This document shows positions 7,301 through 15,451 of a stretch of 33,899 bases of DNA, piece by piece (position 1 is the stretch's first letter; the number at the start of each line of letters is the position of its first letter). A program made the translations under genes and the position numbers. The DNA comes from Siphonobacter sp048595215. GTDB lineage: Bacteria; Bacteroidota; Bacteroidia; Cytophagales; Spirosomataceae. The notes beneath the pieces are model-generated. The model saw only the letters and a list, made by a program, of their open reading frames with translations, had not been told where the DNA came from and did not search any database. The stretch lies in contig NZ_JBMDWJ010000376.1 in the NCBI RefSeq assembly GCF_048595215.1, positions 1-33,899 on the forward strand. The letters are read 5' to 3'.

Positions 7301-10300
7301 ATGCTTCACGCGTTAATCGGATTTAGTATCCGAAACAAACTCGTCGTGGCCCTTGGCGTTTTGGCCCTGATGGCCTGGGGCGGCTATGCATTCATGCAAT
7401 TGCCCATTGACGCCAATCCCGACATTACCAATAATCAGGTACAGGTCGTTACCCAGTCGTCTTCGCTGGCGGCTCAGGAAATGGAACAATTCATCACGTT
7501 CCCCCTGGAAACCAGCCTACGCAATATTCCGGGGGTTACTGAGATTCGCTCGGTTTCCCGCTTTGGACTGTCGGTCATTACCGTCGTCTTTAGCGATGCC
7601 GTAGATACCTACTTAGCCCGGCAACTAGTCAGTGAAAAAATTAAAGAATCCGAGCGGGACCTCATGGCGACAGAGGCGGCTCCCCAGATGGCTCCCATCA
7701 CCACGGGTTTGGGCGAAATCTATCAGTATGTGCTGCGGGCGGCTCCTGGATACCAGGATCAATACGATGCGACCGAACTACGAACGATTCAGGACTGGGC
7801 CATCAAACGCCAGCTGGCGGGCGTATCTGGCGTAGTGGACGTAAGCAGTATGGGTGGGTATCTCAAGCAGTATGAAGTTAGTGTAAACCCCGAAAAACTG
7901 CGGGGACTCAACGTGACGATTGCCGAGCTGTTTACGGCTTTGGCTACCAATAATGCCAATACGGGAGGTAGTTACATCGAAAAAGGTCCCGAAGCCTTCT
8001 TTATTCGCGGGGAAGGTATGGTGCATAACGCAGAAGAAATTGGTCAGATCGTTGTTAAAACCATCAATCAAACTCCCTTGCTGGTAAAAGACGTAGCGGA
8101 TGTACGTATAGGACATGCCGTAAGGTACGGAGCACTGACTCGAAACGGGGAAGGGGAAGTCGTGGGAGGTACGGTACTTATGCTCAAAGGAGCCAGTTCG
8201 GAGAAGACCATCAAGGGCGTCAAACAGCGGATGGACGAGATCCGCTCGACGCTTCCCAAAGGTCTGGTAATTGAACCTTTCCTGGACCGTACGGTACTGA
8301 TCGACAAAGCCATTCATACCGTTGCTAAGAACCTCATCGAAGGCGGGGTGATTGTGATTATCGTGCTACTGATATTGTTAGGCAATCTGCGGGCGGGATT
8401 GATTGTGGCTTCCGTCATTCCGCTGTGCATGCTCTTTGCCCTGGGGTTGATGCATACGTTTGGGGTTTCGGCTAATCTGATGAGTTTAGGAGCCATTGAC
8501 TTTGGCCTGCTCGTCGACGGAGCCGTGATTATCATTGAAGGGATGATTTTCTATCTAGTGCAGCAGAAAGGGCTCCTTGAGGAAAGTATGGACGAGGTGG
8601 CCCGCAAATCCGCTCAGCGTATGATGCAGTCGGCCCTGTTTGGCCAGCTAATCATCCTGATCGTCTATTTTCCCATTTTATCCCTGACGGGCATTGAGGG
8701 CAAAATGTTTCGGCCCATGGCTTTAACCGTAGGTTTTGCTCTGCTGGGGGCCATGCTTCTCTGTATCACCTATGTACCCATGATGGCAGCGGCCTTTTTG
8801 AAGCCAGATACCCAGGAAAGTGTTCTTTCTGAGAAAATCATGCATGGATTGCACCGGATTTATGATCCGCTCATTCGCCAGGCCCTTCGCTGGCGGGCGG
8901 CCGTTCTGGGCGGATCATTGGTACTACTGAGCGTGAGTGTATGGGTTTTTACTCGCATGGGCGGCGAGTTTATTCCGAATCTGGATGAAGGTGATCTGGC
9001 CATCAGCCTTACGCTCAAACCGGGTTCTTCGCTGAGTCAGACCATCGAGACCAGCACAAAAATCGAGCGGATTTTAAAAACGTCTTTTCCGGAAATCGCC
9101 GAAGTGGTCTCAAAAATTGGTACGGCTGAAATTCCTACGGATCCCATGCCGATTGAAGCCGGCGATATTATCGTACGGTTGAAAGAACCCAAGGAATGGG
9201 TGACGACGACGAGTAAAGCTGACCTGGTGGAAAAAATGGAAGCGGCCCTTCGTACCCTTCCCGGTGTGAACCTCGAATTTACCCAGCCCATTCAGCTTCG
9301 GTTTAATGAACTCATGACCGGGGTAAAATCCGACGTAGCCGTTAAAGTATACGGAGAGGACCTGGATACCCTCTTTAGCCGGGCTAATCAAATGGCTGGC
9401 GTCATGAGCAAGGTTCGGGGTGTAGCGGACTTGAAAGTCGAGCAGATTGTGGGTCTTCCCCAGATGCTGGTGTCTTACAACCGGGCCCGGCTGGCCGAGT
9501 ACGGCATGAATGTATCAGCCCTCAATCAAATCCTGAAAACGGCTTTTGCCGGAGAGGCCACCGGAGTCGTATTTGAGGGGGAAAAACGCTTTGATCTGGT
9601 CGTGCGTCTGGATAGTACGCATCGCCAGGATATATCCGACATCCGGCAGATGTACGTGGACCTGCCCAATGGCAATCAAGTCCCTTTGGAAGAGCTGGCC
9701 AGTATTCGCTACAGCAACGCTCCCATGCAGATCTCGCGGGATAATGCCCGGCGACGAATTACGATTGGTGTAAACGTCAGAGGTCGTGATGTCGAAGGGC
9801 TTGTAGGCGAGATTCAACAGGTACTCGCTGAAAAAGTAAAACTTCCGCCCAATTACTCGATCACCTACGGCGGACAGTTTGAGAATCTGGTCAAAGCGAA
9901 GTCCCGCCTGCTGGTAGCCGTGCCGGTTTCGCTACTGTTGATTTTTGTGTTACTGTTTTTCACCTTCGATTCCATTAAACAGGCCCTGATGATCTATTCG
10001 GCCATTCCGCTTTCGGCCATTGGGGGCATCTGGGCACTTGAACTGCGAGGTCTCCCTTTTAGTATTTCCGCGGGTGTAGGTTTCATTGCCCTGTTCGGGA
10101 TTGCCGTCTTAAACGGAATTGTACTCATCAGCTACTTCAACGAGTTGAAAGCAGAAGGCTCGACCAACCTCTGGCGGCGGGTGTTACGGGGCACTTCTGT
10201 ACGCTTCAGACCCGTCGTGATGACGGCGGCAGTAGCTTCACTGGGCTTTTTGCCCATGGCTCTTTCCACGACTGCCGGGGCGGAAGTACAACGTCCGCTG

Positions 10301-11599
10301 GCCACCGTAGTCATCGGTGGCCTGGTTTCGGCCACCTTGTTGACGCTCATTATTCTGCCTATCCTATACAGCTATCTGGATGAACCCTGGAAAGTCAGCC
10401 GGAAGACGTTCGTTACTGGACTAATGCTGGGATTACTTATCCTGGGTAATCTGCCTACATCCGCTCAGGCATTGACGCTGGAACAGGCCCTTGCCCAAGC
10501 ATTGGACCGTAATCAGCATCTAAAGTCAGCTGACGTTTCCGTGCAGGTTCAGGAAAAGTTACGCCGCTCCGCCTTTGACGTCCCTAAAACTACGCTTGAT
10601 TTCCAGCGGGGACAAATCCAGGGCGTTCACCCGGATTACACCTTTAATGCCGTGCAGAACATTGCCTTGCCGGCCTTCTATCAGGCCCAACGTCGTTGGC
10701 AGGAAAGGCAGGTAGACATTGCCCGGCAGAACTACCGGATCACCCGGAAAGAACTGATTCGCGAGGTAAAAAGGGCGTATTATGACCTGCTGTTGCTGCA
10801 CGCCCGGTTGAGCGTTTTGCAACAGCAGGATTCCGTTTTCACTAAAGCAGCTTATGCGGCAGGGGTCCGGTTCCGAACGGGCGAGAGTAATCGCCTCGAG
10901 CAGGTAACGGCTCAGGCCCGCCAGCGGGATATTCAAACCCAAATCCGCTCTGTAAAAACCCAGATCAGTATGGCCCGGCAATCCCTAGGGATTTGGTTGG
11001 GGCAGCCCGAAGGTGTAGGGATTGATACCACGCAGGCGATTCGTATTTCTTCCCGATTGTCCGCATCGCTCACTCCGGATCTTAACCCTGAGCTTCAGCT
11101 TTTAGCAAGCCAGCGGCAGGCAGAAGAGCAACGCGTGCAGGTTGAAAAGAAACGAGCTTTGCCCGAGCTGCGACTCGGCTATTTAAATCAATCCTTTGAA
11201 GGAAGCGGAGGTTTTCAGGCGGTACAGCTAGGAGTATCGATTCCGCTGGTGGCGGGCTGGTATAGAAGTCGGACCGAAGCGGCCCGGCTTAGTGCCCAGG
11301 CTACGCAGATTGAGTATGACTACCAGCTCAGTCGCTTTCAGGGACTCGCTGCCATCCACCAGCAGGAAGTCGCCCGAACGGCCCAGAATCTGGATTATTA
11401 CCTGCAGACGGCACTCCCTCAGGCGGAATTTATTCTCAGCAACGCCCAAAAGAGCTATCTGGCGGGTGAAATCGAGTACGTGGAATTTGTACAAGCCAGC
11501 CTACAGGCCTGGCAGCTCAAAGAACAATACCTGGATCAGGTCTGGGCTTATAACCAGGCCGTCATTGAACTGGAATCTCTAGTACTTCCCATAGACTAA
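7301..11599 (+). CDS. czcA: CzcA-type heavy-metal RND pump fused to a TolC-like outer-membrane factor
   Basis: The protein has 1432 residues from the ATG at 7301 (MLHALIGFSIRNKL, the usual CusA/CzcA start; a GTG seven codons upstream is in frame). Residues 1 to about 1040 form the full inner-membrane proton-driven pump. TM4 carries D400-FG, D406-G and E413, the charged pattern of Zn/Co/Cd exporters rather than CusA copper pumps. Later marks are GGEFIPNLDEGDLAISL and the TM10-12 region (GIAVLNGIVLISYFNEL). From about residue 1058 (LTLEQALAQALDRNQ) an outer-membrane efflux protein of about 375 residues follows. The junction holds a hydrophobic segment ending SAQA, like a signal peptide. Fusions of this kind are known in Bacteroidota. 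The adaptor gene follows after six bases. The symbol reflects family only. Confidence 0.93.
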   Translation: MLHALIGFSIRNKLVVALGVLALMAWGGYAFMQLPIDANPDITNNQVQVVTQSSSLAAQEMEQFITFPLETSLRNIPGVTEIRSVSRFGLSVITVVFSDAVDTYLARQLVSEKIKESERDLMATEAAPQMAPITTGLGEIYQYVLRAAPGYQDQYDATELRTIQDWAIKRQLAGVSGVVDVSSMGGYLKQYEVSVNPEKLRGLNVTIAELFTALATNNANTGGSYIEKGPEAFFIRGEGMVHNAEEIGQIVVKTINQTPLLVKDVADVRIGHAVRYGALTRNGEGEVVGGTVLMLKGASSEKTIKGVKQRMDEIRSTLPKGLVIEPFLDRTVLIDKAIHTVAKNLIEGGVIVIIVLLILLGNLRAGLIVASVIPLCMLFALGLMHTFGVSANLMSLGAIDFGLLVDGAVIIIEGMIFYLVQQKGLLEESMDEVARKSAQRMMQSALFGQLIILIVYFPILSLTGIEGKMFRPMALTVGFALLGAMLLCITYVPMMAAAFLKPDTQESVLSEKIMHGLHRIYDPLIRQALRWRAAVLGGSLVLLSVSVWVFTRMGGEFIPNLDEGDLAISLTLKPGSSLSQTIETSTKIERILKTSFPEIAEVVSKIGTAEIPTDPMPIEAGDIIVRLKEPKEWVTTTSKADLVEKMEAALRTLPGVNLEFTQPIQLRFNELMTGVKSDVAVKVYGEDLDTLFSRANQMAGVMSKVRGVADLKVEQIVGLPQMLVSYNRARLAEYGMNVSALNQILKTAFAGEATGVVFEGEKRFDLVVRLDSTHRQDISDIRQMYVDLPNGNQVPLEELASIRYSNAPMQISRDNARRRITIGVNVRGRDVEGLVGEIQQVLAEKVKLPPNYSITYGGQFENLVKAKSRLLVAVPVSLLLIFVLLFFTFDSIKQALMIYSAIPLSAIGGIWALELRGLPFSISAGVGFIALFGIAVLNGIVLISYFNELKAEGSTNLWRRVLRGTSVRFRPVVMTAAVASLGFLPMALSTTAGAEVQRPLATVVIGGLVSATLLTLIILPILYSYLDEPWKVSRKTFVTGLMLGLLILGNLPTSAQALTLEQALAQALDRNQHLKSADVSVQVQEKLRRSAFDVPKTTLDFQRGQIQGVHPDYTFNAVQNIALPAFYQAQRRWQERQVDIARQNYRITRKELIREVKRAYYDLLLLHARLSVLQQQDSVFTKAAYAAGVRFRTGESNRLEQVTAQARQRDIQTQIRSVKTQISMARQSLGIWLGQPEGVGIDTTQAIRISSRLSASLTPDLNPELQLLASQRQAEEQRVQVEKKRALPELRLGYLNQSFEGSGGFQAVQLGVSIPLVAGWYRSRTEAARLSAQATQIEYDYQLSRFQGLAAIHQQEVARTAQNLDYYLQTALPQAEFILSNAQKSYLAGEIEYVEFVQASLQAWQLKEQYLDQVWAYNQAVIELESLVLPID

Positions 11600-11605
11600 A
11601 CGCAT

Positions 11606-12760
11606 ATGAAAAAAATACTTCTAATGGGCTGGGTGATGACCCTGGTGGCGTGCCAGTCCGAATCCACTCAGCAACAGACCCCAACGCAAGCGGTTGCTAC
11701 CGCAGCCCCTAAACTGGAAATTGCATTACCCATATCTCTGGTAAAGCAGGCCGGCATTCAGGCAGGTCCTGCCCAGCAGATCAGCCTTTCGGAAATGATT
11801 CAGGCCAATGGTACGGTAGAAGCTCCACCGCAATACGTGGCTACCATTAGTGCCCCCTTGGGCGGCTTTGTCAAACAGATGAATCTGTTGCAGGGGAGCT
11901 ATGTCGAAAAAGGACAGGTGGTACTTACTTTGGAGCATCCCGATTATATCAAGCTCCAGCAGGAGTATTTACAGGCTCTGAGTCGGGTGAACTTCCTGGA
12001 GCAGGAATTCGATCGGCAGGCCGAACTCGCCAAAGAAAACGTGGGAGCCCGCCGGAAACTCGAACAGTCTGAATCAGAATATACGTCCACCAAGGCACTG
12101 GTCGCTTCTTTGGAAGCCCAACTGCGGTTGCTGGGGCTTAACCCCAAGACCATACGTCAGGGCTCGATTTTGAGCAGTATCCAACTGCGGGCTCCCTTCA
12201 GTGGTTATGTGAGAAGTTTACAAGTGAATATTGGCAAGCACGTCAACGCTAATGAATCCCTGATGGAAATTGTCAACAAACAGCACCTGCACGTAGAACT
12301 TCAGGTTTTTGAAAAAGACATTAACAAAGTCAAAGAAGGGCAACTCATCCGCTTTACTCTGCCGCAGATGAACTCGGGCGAGCAAACGGCCCGGGTGGAG
12401 CTGGTGGCTAAAACGTTCGATGGGCAAACCAAAACGGTTCAGGTACATGGGCATTTATCCGAAGGGTACGAATCACTCGTGCCCGGTTCGTACGTGCGGG
12501 CTCGCATTGTGACCAGCGAGCACTTGGTTACAGCGGTTCCCAGCGATGCTCTAGTGCGAGATGGTAACCGAAATTACGTTTATGTTGTCGTTAAAAAAGA
12601 TCCTGGACAATGGGTATTTAAAAAAGTACCCGTGCAAACCGGAACAGTAGAGAAAGGCTATACGCAAATTACCCTTGACCAGGCCTCTCCCTATTCAGCA
12701 GAAATTGTTCAAAAAGGGAGCTATTTTATTAGTGCAGAACTGGCTAAAGCAGAAGGCTAA
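11606..12760 (+). CDS. czcB: RND efflux periplasmic adaptor (CusB/CzcB type), lipoprotein
   Basis: A 384-residue membrane-fusion protein. The N-terminus MKKILLMGWVMTLVAC is a lipoprotein signal with acceptor Cys16, so it is anchored in a membrane facing the periplasm. The lipoyl/barrel-sandwich halves are around ISAPLGGFVKQMNLLQGSYV and IQLRAPFSGYVRSLQVNIGK, separated by a helical hairpin (YLQALSRVNFLEQEFDRQAE). A beta-barrel and a membrane-proximal domain follow (VPSDALVRDGNRNYVYVVV). It bridges the pump and channel parts of the preceding fusion protein. It begins six bases after that stop, so the two are co-translated. No extra N-terminal Met/His metal site of CusB type is obvious. Confidence 0.93.
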   Translation: MKKILLMGWVMTLVACQSESTQQQTPTQAVATAAPKLEIALPISLVKQAGIQAGPAQQISLSEMIQANGTVEAPPQYVATISAPLGGFVKQMNLLQGSYVEKGQVVLTLEHPDYIKLQQEYLQALSRVNFLEQEFDRQAELAKENVGARRKLEQSESEYTSTKALVASLEAQLRLLGLNPKTIRQGSILSSIQLRAPFSGYVRSLQVNIGKHVNANESLMEIVNKQHLHVELQVFEKDINKVKEGQLIRFTLPQMNSGEQTARVELVAKTFDGQTKTVQVHGHLSEGYESLVPGSYVRARIVTSEHLVTAVPSDALVRDGNRNYVYVVVKKDPGQWVFKKVPVQTGTVEKGYTQITLDQASPYSAEIVQKGSYFISAELAKAEG

Positions 12761-12766
12761 CCTCTT

Positions 12767-12803
12767 AGGGCCTGGCTTTTAAACTTTTGAAAGGCTGGGC
12801 CCT
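12767..12803 (+). terminator. Hairpin between the adaptor and CDF genes
   Basis: The arms 12767-12780 and 12790-12803 pair over 14 positions as RNA if three G-U pairs are allowed, with a nine-base loop, followed by a short TT. It lies in the 57-base gap between the two genes. A weak terminator or a processing site that tunes CDF expression relative to the pump is plausible. The U tract is too short for a strong intrinsic terminator. Confidence 0.45.
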
Positions 12804-12817
12804 TTACAACTATACCT

Positions 12818-13705
12818 ATGGAAAAACCAATAGCACAGACCGGTGCTCAGCGGGGACAACAAACCACGCTAATCGGTATTGCGGTCAACGTAGTACTAGT
12901 GATTGTGAAAGCAACAGCTGGCTGGCTGGGAAACTCCTACGCACTCATTGCCGATGCTCTAGAATCAGCCACCGATATCGTCACTTCTACATTCGTTTGG
13001 CTGGGTCTCAGGGTAGCCTCGCGAAGGCCCGATGAAAACCATCCCTATGGGCATGGTAAAGCCGAACCGCTGGCGGCCCTACTGGTGTCATTGGCTTTGG
13101 TAGCTGCTGCCATCCTGATCGCCGTGGAAAGCGTCCATAACATTCGAACGCCGCACGAAACACCTAAAGCCTTTACGCTACTTGTTTTGGCGGGCATTGT
13201 CCTGGTTAAAGAAGTCTTGTTTCGTAAAATGAATCAGGTCGGATCGGAGGTGGATAGTAGTGCGGTTAAAGCCGATGCTTGGCACCAGCGGAGTGATGCC
13301 ATTACTTCGCTGACGGCTTTTGTAGGCATTAGTATTGCTCTAATGGGCGGTCCGGGTTACGAATCGGCCGATGACTGGGCGGCCCTGCTGGCCTCGCTGG
13401 TCATTGTCTTTAATGCCTACCATATCTTCCGGCCTTCGTTCGGCGAAATCATGGATGAATCCCCCGCCGGAGCCTGGAAAACCGAAATTGAAGCCATTGC
13501 TTTGAGCGTTCCTCAAGTCGAAGGCGTTGAAAAATGCCTGGTACGGAAGACGGGGTTTGAATATTTCGTGGATTTACACGTGGAAGTAGACGGCAATTTG
13601 ACCGTCCGGGAAGGCCACGCCATTGCTCACCGGGTCAAAGAAGCTATCAGGGCTCAGAAACCCGCTGTTTACGATGTACTCATTCATATTGAACCCAGCT
13701 CATGA
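12818..13705 (+). CDS. Cation diffusion facilitator (CDF) metal transporter
   Basis: A 295-residue CDF protein. TM2 has IADALESATDIV, giving an E49xxxD53 pair, and TM5 has DAWHQRSDA, giving H156xxxD160; together these form the transport-site tetrad. HPYGHGKAEPLAAL (75-88) is the cytoplasmic-loop signature. A C-terminal cytoplasmic dimerisation domain follows (VEGVEKCLVRKTGFEYFVDL, then HVEVD). It exports divalent cations, most often Zn, Co, Cd, Fe or Mn, from cytoplasm to periplasm by proton exchange. It sits in the RND operon and would feed the trans-envelope pump. E49 in place of the usual Asp or His may shift metal preference (inferred). Confidence 0.93.
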   Translation: MEKPIAQTGAQRGQQTTLIGIAVNVVLVIVKATAGWLGNSYALIADALESATDIVTSTFVWLGLRVASRRPDENHPYGHGKAEPLAALLVSLALVAAAILIAVESVHNIRTPHETPKAFTLLVLAGIVLVKEVLFRKMNQVGSEVDSSAVKADAWHQRSDAITSLTAFVGISIALMGGPGYESADDWAALLASLVIVFNAYHIFRPSFGEIMDESPAGAWKTEIEAIALSVPQVEGVEKCLVRKTGFEYFVDLHVEVDGNLTVREGHAIAHRVKEAIRAQKPAVYDVLIHIEPSS

Positions 13706-14061
13706 AAAAAATGGGGTGGATGCTCACTTGCATGGCTTCGGCCTGCCAAATGAGTCCGAATTCTTTGCTGATCGAAGATTGGAATCCAGGTCATACCAGA
13801 AAGGTAGAAGTGTATCTGGAAAAAGACTGGATGACTTCATCCGAGCAGTTTCGTCTGCGTCTATACCCTTCCACAAAAAGTAGAGCAATGGATTTAGCCG
13901 TTTTTGATGCGAATTACCACCGACTTCGATTGAGTAGCCGCTTAATTCACTTGAGCTGGCAGGGCAATGATTCGTTACGCGTCTACTATGACGATCATTT
14001 GAAGCGGCAGGTTCTTCAAGCCGAGCCAGCTGGATTGATGATCAACTATATCAAACAGTAA
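13702..14061 (+). CDS. Small putative lipoprotein, last gene of the efflux operon
   Basis: A 119-residue protein whose ATG overlaps the CDF stop (ATGA), so translation is coupled. The N-terminus MKKMGWMLTCMASAC resembles a lipoprotein signal with Cys15, although Ala at -3 is not the best lipobox residue. The mature part is short, mostly beta in character (KVEVYLEKDWM, FRLRLYPS, IHLSWQGNDSLRVYYDD). I recognise no family. Its position makes an envelope accessory role in metal efflux likely. Confidence 0.65.
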   Translation: MKKMGWMLTCMASACQMSPNSLLIEDWNPGHTRKVEVYLEKDWMTSSEQFRLRLYPSTKSRAMDLAVFDANYHRLRLSSRLIHLSWQGNDSLRVYYDDHLKRQVLQAEPAGLMINYIKQ

Positions 14062-14160
14062 TTCCAGAAAGTGGTAGCCTTTAAAGCGAGTCGTATGGGT
14101 TTATCTTGGTTAGGAAGAGGCCATCGGACTTGTCTTTGGATAAGGAGTTGAATCATCTCA

Positions 14161-14289
14161 TCAGAGCTTAGGCTTTGTTAGAGTAGACTCGTTGAGCGTA
14201 GCTGAGGTTTCAATAATCCAGTACTGGCTCGACTCGTCAAATAGAAAGGTATATTCTTCAGCGTAAGTTGCCTGTCTATTTGTTTTCAT
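14161..14289 (-). CDS. Possible 42-residue small protein
   Basis: A complete ATG-to-TGA frame on the minus strand encodes MKTNRQATYAEEYTFLFDES, then SQYWIIETSATLNESTLTKP and KL. It lies in the 282-base gap before the SnoaL-like gene and is divergent from it. The composition is protein-like, but there is no known homologue and no clear promoter, so chance or a truncated gene start is possible. Confidence 0.28.
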   Translation of the reverse strand: MKTNRQATYAEEYTFLFDESSQYWIIETSATLNESTLTKPKL

Positions 14290-14343
14290 TAAATATATCA
14301 TGACTTAAATTGCTTATATTCAGACCCATAAAACCAGACTTCT

Positions 14344-14802
14344 ATGAAAAAAATAATAATGATCCTTTGGATTTTATGGGGCGGTTGTTCAACTGGCTTT
14401 GCTCAGATAGATACCGTAAGTTTTCCGAAGGAAAGACAACAAATCCGGGAACTTCTTCATCAGAGAAAACCGGATGGAGTAGTAGACTGTAGTGATTTTA
14501 TCGCCGTTGGGCCGAAGGGAGATATTTCTTTTTCTCATCAACAATGGCAGGCCGTGCAAGCGAAGGAAAAGGTAGTTTTTAAATCGGTACGGATCATGCC
14601 AGGGCACGAAATCATTCGTATCTACGAGGGAAAGGTCGCCGTAGTCAATTTTCTGGCCGCTGTAAACCTATTGGTCGATGGACGTGACGTAGCTATCAAG
14701 GTCAGACGGCTGGAAGTATACCATCAATCGCCTACGGGCTGGTGCCGGGTGGCAGGCCAAGGGACTCAGGTGGATGAGCAAATGTTTCCCGTAAAAGAAT
14801 AA
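14344..14802 (+). CDS. Secreted SnoaL-like / DUF4440 domain protein
   Basis: A 152-residue protein with a signal peptide (KIIMILWILWGGCSTGFAQ). The mature part looks like a single NTF2-like (SnoaL/DUF4440) cone domain: an N-terminal helix with an early Asp (DCSDFIAVGPKGDISFS), a strand with IRIYEGKVAVVNFLAAVNLL, and a closing strand GWCRVAGQGTQV. This matches the GWRVVAGQGT-type ending of the family. Such domains are small-ligand pockets or dimerisation modules; the ligand is unknown. It appears monocistronic. Confidence 0.75.
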   Translation: MKKIIMILWILWGGCSTGFAQIDTVSFPKERQQIRELLHQRKPDGVVDCSDFIAVGPKGDISFSHQQWQAVQAKEKVVFKSVRIMPGHEIIRIYEGKVAVVNFLAAVNLLVDGRDVAIKVRRLEVYHQSPTGWCRVAGQGTQVDEQMFPVKE

Positions 14803-14807
14803 CTCAT

Positions 14808-15130
14808 TTACTGACCAAGCCCAATACTTACTTCGAAGGACAGGCTCTGCGGTCGCGATAGCTCAGTATGCCCGTCGAAGTCCACCATCCGCAGGCAGTA
14901 GTAATTCAACCCGTTGGCTAGGTCATGCTGTTGCCCACCGCCGCCACCGAACCTAGCTTCCGCCAGCTGCGTCCATCCAGGCTGTGCTCGACTTCGAGGC
15001 TTTTCTTGTTCTTCTCCTGCAAGGTCACCTAATTCAGCTGAGCACTCGGGCCTTCTTTGCTGGCCACGAAGCTCCCCGGCGTGACCGGGGTGGGGCCTAC
15101 GGCGTCAACGACACTATTGGCTCCCTAGTT
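14808..15130 (-). pseudogene. C-terminal remnant of a type IX-secreted protein
   Basis: Read on the minus strand, the stretch gives TPVTPGSFVASKEGPSAQLN, a TAG stop where a Trp is normal, VTLQEKNKKSLEVEHSLDGR, SWRKLGSVAAVGNSMT, then in another frame LANGLNYYCLRMVDFDGHTE and LSRPQSLSFE, ending at TAA 14808-14810. This is the fibronectin-like segment that precedes the sorting tail of many Bacteroidota type IX cargo proteins. It has at least one nonsense change and one frameshift and no start, so it is a dead fragment. The sorting domain itself is absent. Confidence 0.65.
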
Positions 15131-15395
15131 GGTTCCATTGGGATTCCACGAAGGTCAATGATCAGGTTTTTACTAGATCAGGTGACAACCAAACAAATAA
15201 AATTAATAGATAGACTTTTATCTCTTAGATACTTTTGAGGCTCCATTGTCTACTCTACCTATAATCGGGTCGTTATAGATAACCTAAAAGTGTTAGCTAT
15301 CCAGTACTAGCGAATGAAGAATGGGATGACTGACAAATCCGCGAATCGTCCACCTAAAACCTTATTTTGCTATCCAGTTTGATTTACGGGTCCGA

Positions 15396-15403
15396 TACAT
15401 TTG
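15396..15403 (+). promoter_or_regulatory. -7 box of the PobA-like gene
   Basis: TACATTTG fits TAnnTTTG and lies 48 bases before the ATG at 15452. A TTTG at 15378-15381 is closer than the usual -33 spacing. Apart from this box, bases 15131-15451 show no gene. Confidence 0.4.
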
Positions 15404-15451
15404 CCTATCATTTGATTACAGGCTATTACGGAAACAAATCAAACAAAAACA

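Noticed and set aside
8314..9391. Several long frames on the minus strand inside the pump gene
   Set aside because: They are antisense shadows of a GC-richer coding region; the plus-strand product matches CzcA throughout.
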